Shown here: in pieces, positions 1-5,749 of the stretch
Position numbering within the stretch: the stretch's first letter is position 1
Layout of the letters: every line of letters starts with the position of its first letter
Source of the DNA: Candidatus Aminicenantota bacterium
Lineage (GTDB): Bacteria > Acidobacteriota > Aminicenantia > UBA2199
Length of the DNA: 6,623 bases
Direction of reading: 5' to 3'
NCBI GenBank assembly: GCA_030671465.1
Contig: DAOVIP010000114.1
Coordinates: forward strand, 1-6,623
The notes under the pieces: generated by a model
Told to the model about the DNA's origin: nothing
Seen by the model: the letters and a program-made list of their open reading frames with translations, nothing else
Database searches by the model: none
Program-made: the position numbers and the translations under genes

Positions 1-138
1 AAAACCCTCTTGACCTTCTCTAAATTCGGCAAAACCATCAGCAACCAACTCATTCCAAAGTTCACAATTCTTAACTTGATAATAATTTCTATAGCTTGTG
101 GGATATGGGCTATATCTCTTATTTGGCTGAATATAATC
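1..138 (-). other. Shifted open frame resembling part of a small phage-type protein (no start codon)
   Basis: In the minus-strand frame shifted by one base from the mrpF-like start, the sequence is open from 198 to base 1 (66 codons) with no ATG, GTG or TTG start that I can see at its head. From about 138 leftward it reads like a real protein: a KRYSPYPTSYRNYYQV stretch, then CELWNELVADGFAEFREG. From memory this resembles small phage-associated hypothetical proteins with a YRNYF-type motif followed by a W-x-x-LV-x-x-G-x-A segment. Codon choice is AT-rich compared with mrpE. If correct, this is an internal fragment joined onto the truncated mrpF. The family match is recollection and not a search result, so confidence is low. 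Confidence 0.3.
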
Positions 139-179
139 ACCGTTAGTATGACCGAGAGATAAACAAAGTATTGATGCAT
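1..179 (-). pseudogene. Start of an mrpF-like reading frame, apparently interrupted; runs off the window
   Basis: An ATG at 179-177 overlaps the last base of the mrpE TGA stop (TGATG), the usual coupled arrangement of mrpE and mrpF. The first about 17 residues (MHQYFVYLSVILTVIIF) form a hydrophobic N-terminal helix such as MrpF has. MrpF subunits normally continue with a second conserved stretch of the R-x-x-x-GP-(T/S)-x-x-DR type. Here the frame stays open to base 1 but reads IRDIAHIPQAIEIIIKL and onward, which I cannot match to MrpF. The break therefore lies near positions 125-135. Identification as mrpF rests on position after mrpE and on the N-terminal helix only. It could be a real truncation by inserted DNA, an assembly join, or an unrelated small membrane protein. 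Confidence 0.4.
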
Positions 180-751
180 CAGATTTCTTTCGCTGATCTC
201 ATGATTTTGATTCCGGTAATCACTTCTCTGGGTTTGCTTTCGTACAGCTTGGCAACCTGTTCGGGCAGGGTGCCGTCGATAATTCCGGAGGATGACACAT
301 CCATCAGGGCATGTACCAGAAATTCATCACCGCTGATCTGGATGGTAATGGTTCCCGGGGTCAGGGTGATGGAATTTCCCAGGATGACCTTTGATCCCAT
401 GGTGGGTAACTTGGTTCTGAAGGTCAGCAAAGCCGGATCAATGGGCATCTTGGGGTGAAGCACCACATAGGCAACCTGCAGACTGGCCACAACAATCTGC
501 CAGATCAACCAGGGAATATAGAATATGACAAAACGAAAGTAGTTTAAGGGGGTGGTGATGGGTGAGGTCTTGAATACCTCATTGGTAAAGAAATAGTATT
601 TTCTCAGGCGAAAGTTGAGTACGATGATCACAATTGAAGAGACAACCCCCATGGAAACATGAAACAAATCATAATGACCGCTCAGGAGCAGCCAGAATCC
701 CATCAATAAGAAAAATTGAACAACAGTTTTCAAAAAGAAAATTTGCTTCAA
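179..751 (-). CDS. mrpE: Na+/H+ antiporter subunit E (MrpE/MnhE)
   Basis: Membrane subunit of the multi-subunit Mrp (Mnh) monovalent cation/proton antiporter, which expels Na+ in exchange for protons and supports ion and pH homeostasis. The 190-residue protein has hydrophobic helices at about 10-24, 32-47 and 71-98, followed by a soluble C-terminal domain. The family hallmark NSITLTPGT lies at 126-134 and is followed by the usual beta-rich segment with VHAL at 146-149. The start is TTG (751-749); it is preferred because AGAGGA (762-757) sits 5 bases upstream and no better in-frame ATG precedes the first helix. It is the first gene of a leftward operon, as in bacteria with the E-F-G-B-C-D order. 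Its stop overlaps the next ATG by one base. The protein itself looks intact; the operon downstream does not. Confidence 0.9.
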   Translation of the reverse strand: MKQIFFLKTVVQFFLLMGFWLLLSGHYDLFHVSMGVVSSIVIIVLNFRLRKYYFFTNEVFKTSPITTPLNYFRFVIFYIPWLIWQIVVASLQVAYVVLHPKMPIDPALLTFRTKLPTMGSKVILGNSITLTPGTITIQISGDEFLVHALMDVSSSGIIDGTLPEQVAKLYESKPREVITGIKIMRSAKEI

Positions 752-756
752 TTAAT

Positions 757-762
757 TCCTCT
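757..762 (-). promoter_or_regulatory. Shine-Dalgarno supporting the TTG start of mrpE
   Basis: Read on the minus strand the sequence is AGAGGA, 5 bases before TTG at 751-749. It decides the start in favour of this non-ATG codon. Confidence 0.6.
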
Positions 763-813
763 ACTATGGTGTTGTTGAACCAAAAATTGGCAGATATAAA
801 AAAAATAGTTAAC

Positions 814-842
814 ATTGTAATTAATTTTGTTTTCAATGTCAA
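814..842 (-). promoter_or_regulatory. Sigma-70-type promoter for the mrpE operon
   Basis: On the minus strand TTGACA (842-837) is followed by a 17-base spacer (836-820) and TACAAT (819-814). The -35 is perfect consensus and the -10 differs at one position. Transcription would start near 807, leaving a leader of roughly 55 bases before the mrpE TTG. Placement and direction fit mrpE as the first gene of its operon. Confidence 0.7.
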
Positions 843-861
843 GTCAGAAAAATCCTTCATA

Positions 862-890
862 TTGACTTTGGCTCAATGAATTGATACATT
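862..890 (+). promoter_or_regulatory. Sigma-70-type promoter for fhs
   Basis: TTGACT (862-867), a 17-base spacer (868-884) and TACATT (885-890) each differ little from consensus. The predicted transcription start, about 897, lies just upstream of the Shine-Dalgarno at 901-907, giving a very short leader of about 16 bases. That leaves no room for a folate riboswitch. It also argues against the upstream TTG (889) and ATG (895) as translation starts, since they lie in or before the promoter's start site. Confidence 0.6.
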
Positions 891-900
891 GAACATGTCT

Positions 901-907
901 GAGGAGG
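901..907 (+). promoter_or_regulatory. Shine-Dalgarno fixing the fhs start at ATG 913
   Basis: GAGGAGG ends 5 bases before ATG 913. The frame is also open upstream (TTG 889, ATG 895), but neither has a ribosome binding site, so ATG 913 is chosen. Confidence 0.8.
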
Positions 908-912
908 ATCCC

Positions 913-2565
913 ATGAAATTGGATATTGAAATTGCCCGTCAGGCATCCCTGGTGGAGATCGAGGAGATCAGAGAGAACCTCAATATAAAGGAAGAAGAAT
1001 TCTGGCACTTTGGCCGGTATAAAGGTAAAGTATCATTGCGTCTGAATGAGCGACTGAAGCATAGACCGGAGGGGAAACTCATTGTGGTTACCGCCATTAC
1101 CCCTACCAAGTTCGGAGAAGGAAAAACCACCACATCCATCGGTCTGTCCATGGGCATCAATAAGCTGGGGAAATCATCGATTGTTGCCATCCGGGAGCCC
1201 TCTCTGGGTCCGGTCTTCGGAGTCAAGGGCGGGGCAGCCGGCGGCGGATTTTCCCAGGTGCTGCCCATGGAAGATATCAACCTGCATTTTACCGGTGATA
1301 TACATGCCGTCACCACAGCCAATAACCTGCTGGCCGGAGTCATTGATAACCATATCCATTTTTCCAATACACTGAGGCTTGACACCCGCAAGATCATGTG
1401 GAAGCGAGCCATGGATATGAATGACCGGAACCTTCGAAATCTGGTAGTGGGCCTGGGCGGGAAAAAGCAGGGGTATCCCCGGGAGGACGGGTTTATCATC
1501 TCAGCCGCATCTGAAATTATGGCCATATTAACCCTGTCCCAGAATATTGGAGATTTAAAGGAGAGGCTGGGTAAAATTCTGGTTGGCTTTTCCCGGAATG
1601 ATCAGCCCGTATTTGCCAGGGATTTTCGTATCTGCGGGGCCATGTCTGTGGTGCTCAGGGAAGCCATCAAACCCAACTTGGTCCAGACCATTGAGAATAC
1701 GCCGGCTTTTGTTCACAGCGGTCCCTTTGCCAATATATCCTTTGGCACCAACAGTATTGTGGCTACCAAGATGGCCTTGAAGCTCAGTGATTATGTAGTC
1801 ACCGAGTGCGGGTTCGGATCGGACCTTGGGTTTGAGAAATATATTGACCTGGTTTCCCGGTTTGCCGGTTATAAAATTCATGCCGTGGTGGTGGTTACCA
1901 CAGTCAGGGCCTTGAAGCATCAAGGTGGTGGTGGTGATCTGCCGGCCCTGAAACAGGGGCTGGCCAATCTGGGTAAACACATCGAGAATGTTCGTTCACT
2001 GGGCTTTGCCCCGATTGTGGCGGTAAATGTATTTCCGGATAATCTGTCCCAGGAACTGGACTGCATTACCGACTATTGCACCCGCAAGGGTGTGGCTGTG
2101 GAGTTGAGTGAGGCCTATGAAAGGGGTGGTGAGGGCTCAATGGCCCTGGCCAGAAAGGTAACGACCATTGCCGATCAATCCCGGGGTCATTTCGAACGGA
2201 TCTACGAGTTGGAAGATTCAATCCAGGAGAAAATAGAAAAAGTGGCCCTGAAAGTTTATGGGGCTGATGGGGTTATCTATTCCTGGGATGCCAAGAGAAA
2301 ACTCAAATTGATCTCCAAGATAGGGCTCGATCAATTCCCCATCTGCATTGCCAAAACCCCTCTATCGTTCTCGGACAATAAGAAAAAACTGAATGTTCCC
2401 ACCGGATGGCGGTTGAATATTAATGAGATCAACATTGCCCACGGAGCCGGTTATGTGATTCCGATTTCCGGTGATGTCATGCTGATGCCCGGATTGCCAC
2501 GGGTTCCCTCGGCAGAGCATATTGATATTGACCCTGAAACCAATCAAATCTCAGGACTTTTTTAA
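913..2565 (+). CDS. fhs: Formate-tetrahydrofolate ligase (formyltetrahydrofolate synthetase), divergent
   Basis: Cytosolic enzyme joining formate to tetrahydrofolate with ATP to give 10-formyl-THF, which feeds one-carbon metabolism and, in some anaerobes, the methyl branch of the Wood-Ljungdahl pathway. The 550-residue length is close to the family's usual 555-560. Seen in order: P-loop TPTKFGEGKTTT (63-74), IREPSLGP (93-100), KGGAAGGG (105-112), PMEDINLHFTGD (118 onward), PREDGF, EAIKPNLVQT, TVRALK (330-335) and the C-terminal GLF. Several normally conserved positions differ: FVHSG instead of FVHGG (S269), SFGTNS instead of AHGCNS (276-281), TECGFGSDLGFEKY instead of an AGFGADLGAEKF-type run (297-310), HQGG instead of x-H-GG (336-339), and AYERGGEG instead of VWAKGGEG, putting Tyr402 where the Moorella enzyme has the folate-stacking Trp412. 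FP (374-375) and Leu398 of that pocket are kept. The fold is certain; full catalytic activity is not. It appears monocistronic and diverges from mrpE. Confidence 0.93.
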   Translation: MKLDIEIARQASLVEIEEIRENLNIKEEEFWHFGRYKGKVSLRLNERLKHRPEGKLIVVTAITPTKFGEGKTTTSIGLSMGINKLGKSSIVAIREPSLGPVFGVKGGAAGGGFSQVLPMEDINLHFTGDIHAVTTANNLLAGVIDNHIHFSNTLRLDTRKIMWKRAMDMNDRNLRNLVVGLGGKKQGYPREDGFIISAASEIMAILTLSQNIGDLKERLGKILVGFSRNDQPVFARDFRICGAMSVVLREAIKPNLVQTIENTPAFVHSGPFANISFGTNSIVATKMALKLSDYVVTECGFGSDLGFEKYIDLVSRFAGYKIHAVVVVTTVRALKHQGGGGDLPALKQGLANLGKHIENVRSLGFAPIVAVNVFPDNLSQELDCITDYCTRKGVAVELSEAYERGGEGSMALARKVTTIADQSRGHFERIYELEDSIQEKIEKVALKVYGADGVIYSWDAKRKLKLISKIGLDQFPICIAKTPLSFSDNKKKLNVPTGWRLNINEINIAHGAGYVIPISGDVMLMPGLPRVPSAEHIDIDPETNQISGLF

Positions 2566-2570
2566 CAATA

Positions 2571-2660
2571 AGATAAGGGATCAAATTTTTGTTTGACATT
2601 AAAAACAAAGACTGGTTGGGGACGGATTGTTAATTTATTAATTTTTTCTAACTGTTCGGA
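2571..2660 (+). repeat. Dispersed boundary repeat, copy 1
   Basis: The core (2571-2610) starts 5 bases after the fhs stop. It shares GATAA, ATCAAAT and GTTTGAC blocks with copies at 3757 and 5542; I count 33 of 40 matching bases with the 5542 copy and 32 of 40 with the 3757 copy. After a shorter, diverged middle, similarity to the 5542 copy resumes at 2627: TTGTTAATTTATTAA here, TTGTTATTTATTA there. It continues through a TTTTC block into the end of the minus-strand 344-residue gene. A weak hairpin (TTTGTTT 2588-2594 with AAACAAA 2603-2609) occurs in this copy only. The region lies between convergent genes and could aid termination, but I see no GC-rich stem. Confidence 0.65.
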
Positions 2661-3672
2661 CAAAATGATTTGATAGGGCCTTAAACAGCTTCCCTTGAAA
2701 TATATTGTCAATCTCTTTCAAACTTCTTAAGCCAAAAACAAAAGCTATGGCAATCGGATCGGCCCGGTAATCCGTATGCCCTTCATAAAAACCATATCTC
2801 ATAATATAATAAGGAGCCATCTCACTGAAATGAATACTGCAAAGTTTCTTTTCAAGTTCAGTCATCTGTTTTTTGGAGAGATGGGAATATTGTTTCTCTA
2901 CATATAATTTTTCTTTAAGGGATAATTGATATTGAATGTTTATACTGAAAGTTCCCTGGATTTCATCCTGAAATATGGATACCTGCCATCCTTTGGTTCC
3001 ACTTGCATTCAGTTTGATCTTTCTCCCATTGTAAAACACATATTGAATGTTGTCCCAGAATCTTACCCAGTTTTTTAATTCAATTTCCTTAAGGATGATA
3101 TTCCAGATATGAAAAAGAGGTTTGGCCATCTGCGAATGGGTCAGGTTTAGCTTTCTAACCAAACGGTTATCACCTTTTAAAACCGAGATGATGTCTTCAT
3201 CATGGGCCATAAAACCCGCTCCTGAAAATCTACCGGGTCGGCCAATATAGGTGATAACTTCAACAGGAATACCGGTAATCCTGGTTTTTCCATTCAATTG
3301 CTGCTCGTTGTGCAGCCCGGTTTTTGCCAGATCAGGAAAATCGCCCAGATCCACCACCAGCTGATGGTCCTTTCCAAATAGAGATTTAATTTTTCTACTG
3401 TAAAGTAAAGGATTTCCATTTTCTACTGTAACCGGGATAAGAGCAAATTTATTTTTTTTTGTAAAGGCGATCACCACTTCCATGCCATCCTCAGTCCTGA
3501 ATGGAGAAGGTACATCAGGCATTTGATCAAGGATTTTGGGATAGAGAGGATATGATTTTTGATTATGGTAAATCTGGAAGGGTTTGTCATCTGAAGAACA
3601 TATTGATTTATCGCCAACCAATAAAATAAATAATAAAAAAATAATCAACTGTAATTTGGTTTCATGTTTCAT
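2638..3672 (-). CDS. Exported protein of unknown function (344 residues)
   Basis: I do not recognise this protein. It starts MKHETKLQL followed by a hydrophobic stretch (about 9-20), which looks like a Sec signal peptide; a Cys at 25 lacks a proper lipobox. The mature part is mixed alpha/beta with no enzyme motif I can name. Possible features are a GIPVEVITYIGRPG segment (134-147), an Asp/Glu-containing AHDEDIISVLKGD run (156-168), aromatic-rich NWVRFWDNIQYVFYNG (201-216), and a striking YGFYEGHTDYRADPIAIAF block (293-311), which looks like the best candidate for a conserved functional core. The start is ATG 3672-3670 with GGAG (3683-3680) 7 bases upstream; the frame ends with TAA at 2640-2638. 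Base composition is AT-rich compared with fhs. It is convergent with fhs and divergent from the serine hydrolase, and it is flanked by two copies of the boundary repeat. Confidence 0.75.
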   Translation of the reverse strand: MKHETKLQLIIFLLFILLVGDKSICSSDDKPFQIYHNQKSYPLYPKILDQMPDVPSPFRTEDGMEVVIAFTKKNKFALIPVTVENGNPLLYSRKIKSLFGKDHQLVVDLGDFPDLAKTGLHNEQQLNGKTRITGIPVEVITYIGRPGRFSGAGFMAHDEDIISVLKGDNRLVRKLNLTHSQMAKPLFHIWNIILKEIELKNWVRFWDNIQYVFYNGRKIKLNASGTKGWQVSIFQDEIQGTFSINIQYQLSLKEKLYVEKQYSHLSKKQMTELEKKLCSIHFSEMAPYYIMRYGFYEGHTDYRADPIAIAFVFGLRSLKEIDNIFQGKLFKALSNHFVRTVRKN

Positions 3673-3706
3673 TCTTATTCTCCATGCTTAAAATTCATCA
3701 TTATTA

Positions 3707-3735
3707 TTAATATACTAAAATAATTTTTTTTACAA
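3707..3735 (-). promoter_or_regulatory. Candidate promoter for the 344-residue gene
   Basis: On the minus strand TTGTAA (3735-3730), a 17-base spacer and TATTAA (3712-3707) lie about 35 bases before the ATG at 3672. Each hexamer differs from consensus at two positions. The sequence around it is nearly all A and T, so chance matches are easy. Confidence 0.4.
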
Positions 3736-3756
3736 AAAAAGATATGGAGCCAAAAA

Positions 3757-3823
3757 GGATAATGAATCAAATCTTTGTTTGACGTTTAAAACACAATTCT
3801 TCTATTTCTTTAATCCTTCATTT
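3757..3823 (+). repeat. Dispersed boundary repeat, copy 2
   Basis: The core at 3757-3796 matches the copy at 5542-5581 at 33 of 40 positions by eye, including an identical TAAAACACAA end. The similarity continues through a pyrimidine-rich tail, TTCTTCTATTTCTTTAATCC here against TCCTTCTATTTTCTTTAACC there, to about 3823. The orientation is the same as in the other two copies. It lies between the divergent 344-residue gene and the serine hydrolase. Read on the minus strand, the copies share a short LCFKRxTKI-stop reading (Gln at x here, a stop codon at x in copy 3). Confidence 0.7.
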
Positions 3824-3939
3824 AAATGTGGGATCCTTCAGCATTAATTCTTTGGTTATACGTAGGGCACTACTAAATGAATATATAAAGAAAGAATATT
3901 TATTTGAACTTATGGTGAACATGTACGTCTATAGTATAT

Positions 3940-3956
3940 TGCCAATAGGATTGGCA
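3940..3956. promoter_or_regulatory. Perfect dyad upstream of the serine hydrolase (possible operator or leader hairpin)
   Basis: TGCCAAT (3940-3946), loop AGG, ATTGGCA (3950-3956): seven perfectly paired bases, 32 bases before the serine hydrolase ATG and just after a TATAGTATATT that could hold a -10. It could be a repressor site over the transcription start or a hairpin in the leader. The following TTATTATT is not a clean U-tract, so a terminator is less likely. Confidence 0.4.
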
Positions 3957-3976
3957 TTATTATTCAAAAAAACAAT

Positions 3977-3981
3977 GGAGG
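3977..3981 (+). promoter_or_regulatory. Shine-Dalgarno of the serine hydrolase gene
   Basis: GGAGG is followed by 7 bases and then ATG 3989, fixing the start ahead of the signal peptide. Confidence 0.75.
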
Positions 3982-3988
3982 TTTACCA

Positions 3989-5473
3989 ATGCAGAAGATT
4001 TTGGGAATTTTCATAATTCTAATTTCGGTATTTTTATTAGCAGGAACTTCAGGGCACAAGTCTATAATCCAGAAAACTGACGACATCGTTCAGGCAGAAA
4101 AAAAATATGATCTATTTTCCGGAACCATACTGGTGGCTAAAGATGGAAAAATTCTGTATGTCAAAGGAATCGGTGAAGCCAACAAGGAATACCATATTGG
4201 CAACAGACTTGAAACCCGCTTTAATATCAGTTCGATCCAGAAATGTTTCATCGCTGTCCTGATCATGCAGCTAAATGAGGAAGGTAAGATTTCACTAACT
4301 GATTCTCTGAGAAAGTATTTCCCGGAATGTCCCTACAATTCGGCCGATCAAATTCAGATTAGACACCTTCTTAATCACACCTCAGGATTGGGAGACTACC
4401 GAAAAAGTAAGGATTACCAACATCAGGCTGACACCTTTCGTACCATTGATGACATCCTTCCCTTGGTTTATCAAGATCAACCGGTTTTAACTCCTGGTGA
4501 AAAATTCAGATACTCCAATACCGGCATGCTTTTTCTCAAGGCGATCATTCAAAAAGTTACCGGAATGGGACTAGGAGAAGCATTGAAGAAACGAATTTTT
4601 GATCCTCTGGGCATGGATCAGACAGTGCTCTTGATTGGTGGTGATGTTCTCTCTAATCGAGCTACCGGCTATACTCTTTCAAAAGATTTAGTCAAATATA
4701 GGCGTGTTCTGGAAGAACCTTCTGGCTATGCTGGCGGGGGTATATATACAACTGTTTTAGATCTATTAAAATTTGATCAAGCCCTGTACAGAGAACAGCT
4801 TCTTGGTAACGAAAGCAAAAACATCATGTTCACCCCTGTTAAACCAAGTAGATTTTATGCCTATGGCTGGATTGTTGTTCCCTTCGCCGGAACGACCGTT
4901 ATTTATCATGGCGGGATGTCAGGGGGGTTCAATTCAGAATTTCGCCGTTATCCGGAAAAGGGATATACAATTATAGTATTGTCGAATTATGAACAGGGAG
5001 CCTTTGAACTGGCCAATAAGATTGACAGTATGTTGTTAGGGGAGGGATACTCGCTGGCTATCGAAGCAGAACTGTACTATCGCAGAGGTAATTTTTTACA
5101 CCATAGGTATAAGGCTTATGAAGCTGCTTATCAGGTATTGTTGAAGGCACTGGCACCAGATTTGAATAAAGAAACCAACCAGAGGATTAAGCACAGGATT
5201 GAAAGAGAAATTAATGCTATTGGTTATGCTTATCTGGCTAAAAAAGAGTATGATATGGCTATCAAGATTTTTGAGTCCAATGTTCGTCACTTTCCAGAAT
5301 CAGTCAATGTTTATGACAGTCTGGGTGATGCTTATAAGAAAAAAGGAGACCGGAATTTGGCTATTCGGAATTATAAAAAAGCCCTGAAAGTAAATCCCAG
5401 ACAAACTGATAGACAGAAAGAGCGATATAATGAAATTTCAGAAAAACTGAAAAAGTTAACAAATAAAAAATGA
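3989..5473 (+). CDS. Exported serine hydrolase (class C beta-lactamase / DD-peptidase fold) with C-terminal TPR repeats
   Basis: Serine hydrolase of the beta-lactamase-related family (PF00144 type), acting outside the cytoplasm. An N-terminal hydrophobic segment (4-18), ending LLAG but without a lipobox Cys, suggests a Sec signal peptide. Catalytic motifs are complete: SIQK with nucleophile Ser82 and Lys85, HTSG (130-133), YSN (175-177) and HGG (307-309) as the KTG equivalent. The catalytic domain ends near 350. Residues about 405-470 form two TPR-like helical pairs, the second clear (DSLGDAYKKKGDRNLAIRNY from 443, ending KALKVNP). The 494-residue length reflects this added domain. The substrate is unknown: such proteins can be D-amino peptidases, esterases or penicillin-binding relatives, and the family alone does not imply antibiotic resistance. 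TPRs suggest binding to a protein partner. Repeat copies lie on both sides. Confidence 0.88.
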   Translation: MQKILGIFIILISVFLLAGTSGHKSIIQKTDDIVQAEKKYDLFSGTILVAKDGKILYVKGIGEANKEYHIGNRLETRFNISSIQKCFIAVLIMQLNEEGKISLTDSLRKYFPECPYNSADQIQIRHLLNHTSGLGDYRKSKDYQHQADTFRTIDDILPLVYQDQPVLTPGEKFRYSNTGMLFLKAIIQKVTGMGLGEALKKRIFDPLGMDQTVLLIGGDVLSNRATGYTLSKDLVKYRRVLEEPSGYAGGGIYTTVLDLLKFDQALYREQLLGNESKNIMFTPVKPSRFYAYGWIVVPFAGTTVIYHGGMSGGFNSEFRRYPEKGYTIIVLSNYEQGAFELANKIDSMLLGEGYSLAIEAELYYRRGNFLHHRYKAYEAAYQVLLKALAPDLNKETNQRIKHRIEREINAIGYAYLAKKEYDMAIKIFESNVRHFPESVNVYDSLGDAYKKKGDRNLAIRNYKKALKVNPRQTDRQKERYNEISEKLKKLTNKK

Positions 5474-5541
5474 CAAAAACCGGTTGAAAAACTCTAGAAA
5501 ATGAGAATAATCAGCAGGTATAAAATCATGAAAAACATAAA

Positions 5542-5610
5542 AGATAAGAGATCAAATTTTCGTTTAACGTTTAAAACACAATCCTTCTATTTTCTTTAAC
5601 CCTTTGTTGG
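5542..5610 (+). repeat. Dispersed boundary repeat, copy 3 (continues into a longer element remnant)
   Basis: The core at 5542-5581 matches copies 1 and 2 at 33 of 40 positions each. The pyrimidine tail is shared with copy 2. Further on, TTGTTATTTATTATTGATTTTC (about 5625-5646) matches the extension of copy 1. This copy carries blocks seen separately in the other two, so it looks like the most complete representative. It starts 68 bases after the serine hydrolase stop. Confidence 0.7.
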
Positions 5611-5642
5611 TACACTGCCCCCCTTGTTATTTATTATTGATT

Positions 5643-5658
5643 TTCTCAAGTTCTCAAG
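5643..5658. repeat. Tandem 8-mer repeat
   Basis: TTCTCAAG occurs twice without a gap (5643-5650 and 5651-5658). It lies inside the presumed element remnant, at the point where the minus-strand reading frame meets a stop. A simple local duplication is the likely cause. Confidence 0.7.
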
Positions 5659-5749
5659 GAATTTCCCCGCCTGTCCCTATTGTCAAAATGTCAAGCACCG
5701 TCACCCCTTCTGACGGTTCTGGAATCGCTTGCTGGATGAACCATTTTGA
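5657..5749 (-). pseudogene. Possible decayed coding remnant in the repeat-associated region
   Basis: On the minus strand 31 codons (5749-5657) are open and read like protein: SKWFIQQAIPEPSEG, then VTVLDILTIGTGGEIP. A TGA follows, then ELEKINNK, a TAA, and a frame QGGQCTNKGLKKIEGL that enters repeat copy 3 and ends in another stop. The frame is preceded by a stop and has no start codon with a ribosome site. It may be a relic of a mobile-element protein from which the boundary repeats derive. I cannot name the family, and a 31-codon open frame can arise by chance. Confidence 0.25.
5697..5717. other. 7-bp hairpin
   Basis: ACCGTCA (5697-5703), loop CCCCTTC, TGACGGT (5711-5717) form a perfect stem. 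No T-tract follows on the plus strand, so it is not a typical intrinsic terminator. On the minus strand it falls within the presumed coding remnant. Confidence 0.45.

Larger units (their letters stand above)
3673..3988. other. Spacer between divergent genes (316 bases)
   Basis: This AT-rich spacer holds the putative promoter of the minus-strand gene (3707-3735), repeat copy 2 (from 3757), a perfect dyad (3940-3956) and the serine hydrolase ribosome binding site. I see no convincing protein gene in it and no consensus promoter for the serine hydrolase. The nearest candidate is a TATAGT (3930-3935) whose possible -35, TTGAAC (3904-3909), lies 20 bases upstream, which is too far for a good match. 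Confidence 0.5.

Noticed and set aside
669..860. 63-codon minus-strand frame upstream of and overlapping mrpE
   Set aside because: It spans the mrpE promoter and overlaps the mrpE N-terminus out of frame; its product looks like translated AT-rich spacer.
889..912. Earlier starts for fhs (TTG 889, ATG 895)
   Set aside because: They overlap the -10 box and predicted transcription start and lack a ribosome site; GAGGAGG at 901-907 points to ATG 913.
939..1526. 195-codon open frame antisense to fhs
   Set aside because: It lies wholly inside the strongly conserved fhs gene, its product is low-complexity (Ser/Pro/Phe rich), and it has no ribosome site. It is a shadow of fhs.
2586..2650. Intrinsic terminator between fhs and the convergent gene
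   Set aside because: Only AT stems are present (TTTGTTT/AAACAAA; TTAAT/ATTAA before TTTTTT). They are too weak to call, although some termination here is plausible.
3779..3807. Repeat core acting as a promoter (TTGACG in copy 2)
   Set aside because: The hexamer 17 bases downstream (CTATTT) is a poor -10, and the -35-like bases are not kept in copy 3 (TTAACG).
3828..4016. 62-codon plus-strand frame from GTG 3828 overlapping the serine hydrolase start
   Set aside because: No Shine-Dalgarno precedes it, it begins just past the repeat, and it runs out of frame into the signal peptide of a clear gene with its own GGAGG.
5542..5720. Integron attC site or gene-cassette array
   Set aside because: Copy 3 has a GTTTAAC that fits RYYYAAC, but copies 1 and 2 have GTTTGAC, no GTTRRRY partner is found at the expected distance, and the genes between copies are not all in one direction.
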